Positions 61,717 to 64,000 of a stretch of 64,000 bases of DNA are shown one piece after another. Under the pieces are notes generated by a model that was given only the letters and a program-made list of their open reading frames with translations, was not told the origin of the DNA and did not search any database. The stretch lies in contig NC_044029.1 of assembly GCF_900496995.4 (NCBI RefSeq), positions 16,802,001-16,866,000 of the forward strand, given 5' to 3'. Position numbers and translations under genes: made by a program. Each line of letters begins with the position of its first letter. Within the stretch, counting starts at the first letter, position 1. The DNA comes from Aquila chrysaetos chrysaetos (lineage: Eukaryota > Chordata > Aves > Accipitriformes > Accipitridae).

Positions 61717-64000
61717 CTAGAATTAGAAAAACACATTAATGTTAAAATAAACATTAGTAGAGATGTATTTTTCTTCTATTTACCCCCAAAATCTTTATAT
61801 ACCATGAGAAAAAAATTGTTTTACACATACAGGTGGAAAGCTGTAGTGTTTCACACATCAACAATGATACAACCAATAGATTTTGAATCAAAGTATTCAC
61901 AATATTGATTTTTCAGATCTTAACTGAAACTAAACTAGATTGCATTCTGGACTGTGATGGATCTGCCAGTTAGAAACCAACAACTCAAAAGGTTATTTTA
62001 ATACTACTGAGAGAACAGTACAATGATCCAAAATAAGTTTGGTGGGTTTTCGTTTGGGTTTTTTTGACAGCTACTATGTAAAATGAAACAAAAATTAAAC
62101 AAAATTAAATAAAAGTTTTATTCTTAATAAATGTGCAGTGACACTTCATACAAGCCATACTAAAGTACCATCTGGTCATATTCCCGCATGAAATTCATAG
62201 CAAACTAAGACATTTGTTGTCTACCTTCAAACCACAGTAACTTAATTTAAAAAAAAAGCCACACAAAAAAACCGTAACCAACCAACACCAGAAAGCTGTG
62301 GACTATACAATCTTGTTGACACTTCCTGCATATGCCAGTAGTATAAAAAGGCCTAATTCCCAAAACAAGCATGAATGTCATATAATTGTTACTTACAGGG
62401 GAGTTAAACTTATCAAAATACTGAGCAATTTCAATGAAATATATCCAGAAACATTTTCTATTAGAAGGAATTATTTAAAATACAAAGATGAGGAACATGC
62501 AATTACATACACTGCGTACTAAAGGCCATTATAAAACGTTGGGGTTTTCTTGAAGTTGGCTCTGACTCCTGGGATAGAGTCAAATGACTGAGATAAGACT
62601 ACAGCCTTTATTCAGAAAATATGCAAGGAAGGTAATTTTCCGGTTTGTGCATCTGATTATATTGACATTGAAAAAAACAATGTATTTTAAGTTTAATTCC
62701 CTGATACACCAGCACTATCTGACAATTTTAAATTTAAACACTCCAATTTTTTTTCCATAAGAAAACTGCTACCAAAAAGCAGAACACTTCTTTCATTGAG
62801 CAAACATTTGACAAATTAATTCCCATGGATGATATCAACAATCACCAGCATCACCTCTCCCTATTCTGGTCCTACAAAATCATCATTGATATTAAATTGA
62901 TATAGTCAGTACTCCCCAGGAAACTAACCAACTTTATTAACTCATCTCCTGGCTGGAAAATACCAGGCATGGCAGAAGAGGAAAATCAGTCCTCTATTGC
63001 ATACCTCACAACAGCAGTACTCCAAGTTCCATTTATTTGCCAGTAGGTACACCCAAGACCTCGCTAATAGCTACACTGAGACAGACACATGAAACACTTT
63101 TGCGAACAAATTCTTTTTTCGTAGATCAATGGGCAGACCACTTAAAAGGAGGAACTGAACAGTATAACCTTCGTAGCTAATGAACAATCAAGCATGGAGT
63201 AGGATTACTATGGAACAGTACACAACAAACACAGAAGAAGGTAATACACAAAACAGGTTCTCAAGCTGCCAAGTCCAGTGCACAAGATGTATTCTCTCTG
63301 CACTACTAAAGTCATTCTGAAAGAATCCTCAGAATTTACCCCACAAAATTCAATCTGTTCAAAAGATTCAGAAACATTTTCTACCCAAGAAACTACCCAA
63401 GGCTACCTACTTAGAGTACACAACTATTCACTTTTGGAGAGCTCAATCCTAGACAAAAAAAACCCACACACAATTATCTTGCAATACCTGCTTATATATG
63501 CCTAAGAAAAGCAGGTCACTACGTTTACAGTCCAGGCAGAAAGACTGAAGGCCAGAAGAGAGAACCACCAAAACACATGCTGCAGAACTAATAAGACAGA
63601 TATCTTCAATGGTGACATCTCAAAAATGGTTATCCTGATATTCCAGTTCAAAGAGTGAATATAGGAACAAGTAACAGAATAGAATCAATGTGAAAAAAAC
63701 AAACTTTTAAATCCATTTTCTGAAGGAGGCTAACCCTTGCTCTTCTATGGCACTAAGTAAGATCCTGGTGTTTCAAGTCAATCATCTCTTACCAGCTGTC
63801 TTTCAAGGTTGAGAAGCCAAATGGTAACAGTAAGAGACAAACTGATATATTTAGTCTCAAAACTTAGACCACAATTCTTCCTCATAGCTCTACAACACAA
63901 ATTATGTAACATTCTCTTAGTATATAAAGCAACGAGCATGCCACAGCCAAATCTTGTAATCCTAGTGACATTTCCCAAGATGAAAAAAAAAAAAAAATCA
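61717..64000 (-). other. LEMD3: LEMD3 intron, open at the window edge
   Basis: Sequence upstream of the first LEMD3 exon in the window. The preceding exon, expected to end around NPFGETFGKIQ in the mammalian protein, was not found here, so it lies beyond 64000. The stretch has A/C-rich tracts near 62240-62275 and nothing else recognised. Confidence 0.8.

Noticed and set aside
63778..63978. Minus-strand frame near the right edge as a candidate for the preceding LEMD3 exon
   Set aside because: It has a GTAAGAG donor-like end, but the peptide (for example TVTIWLLNLERQL) does not match the expected LEMD3 sequence upstream of EDEISLMMNSLY.

Overview
This is vertebrate nuclear DNA, most likely from a bird. 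The genes are split by long AT-rich introns, two dense CpG islands mark promoters, interspersed repeats are sparse, and the two recognisable ones are CR1-type LINE fragments. Nothing suggests bacterial, viral or plasmid DNA. Two protein-coding genes can be supported, both on the minus strand and in tandem, in the order LEMD3 then MSRB3. As I remember it, this is also their order in mammals.

Right half (about 33.8-64 kb): the 3' part of LEMD3 (MAN1), an inner-nuclear-membrane protein that restrains SMAD signalling. Eleven consecutive coding exons lie between 61716 and 35832. They join in frame into 392 codons plus a stop, with a GT-AG boundary at every junction. They encode the inter-membrane segment, the second transmembrane helix, the MAN1/Src1 C-terminal (MSC) winged-helix region and the C-terminal RRM/UHM domain. 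The LEM-domain exon(s) and first transmembrane segment lie beyond 64000. A 3' UTR of roughly 2 kb runs towards 33.8 kb.

Left half (1-33.2 kb): the 5' end of MSRB3, methionine sulfoxide reductase B3. Two alternative N-terminal exons are present. Exon A (32592-32676) sits in a CpG island and encodes an ER signal peptide. Exon B (13088-13214) encodes the MSAFNLLHLV-type leader of the mitochondrial isoform. Both end in the same splice phase, so either can join the common catalytic exons, which I did not find and which should lie to the left of position 1. A second CpG island at about 14-14.9 kb lies just upstream of exon B and is a candidate second promoter.

The rest is intron and spacer: a 46-bp GC-rich minisatellite (24.1-24.5 kb), a decayed CR1/L3-like LINE (25.9-26.8 kb), a CR1 3' tail (37.93-37.98 kb), AT microsatellites, many T/G-rich (or A/C-rich) low-complexity tracts, and a few exon-like or open segments I could not identify. 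I saw no CRISPR array, tRNA, rRNA or operon, and no clear new multi-gene system. The most useful points for follow-up are the two MSRB3 promoters and an unexplained exon-like block at 42763-42886 inside LEMD3.
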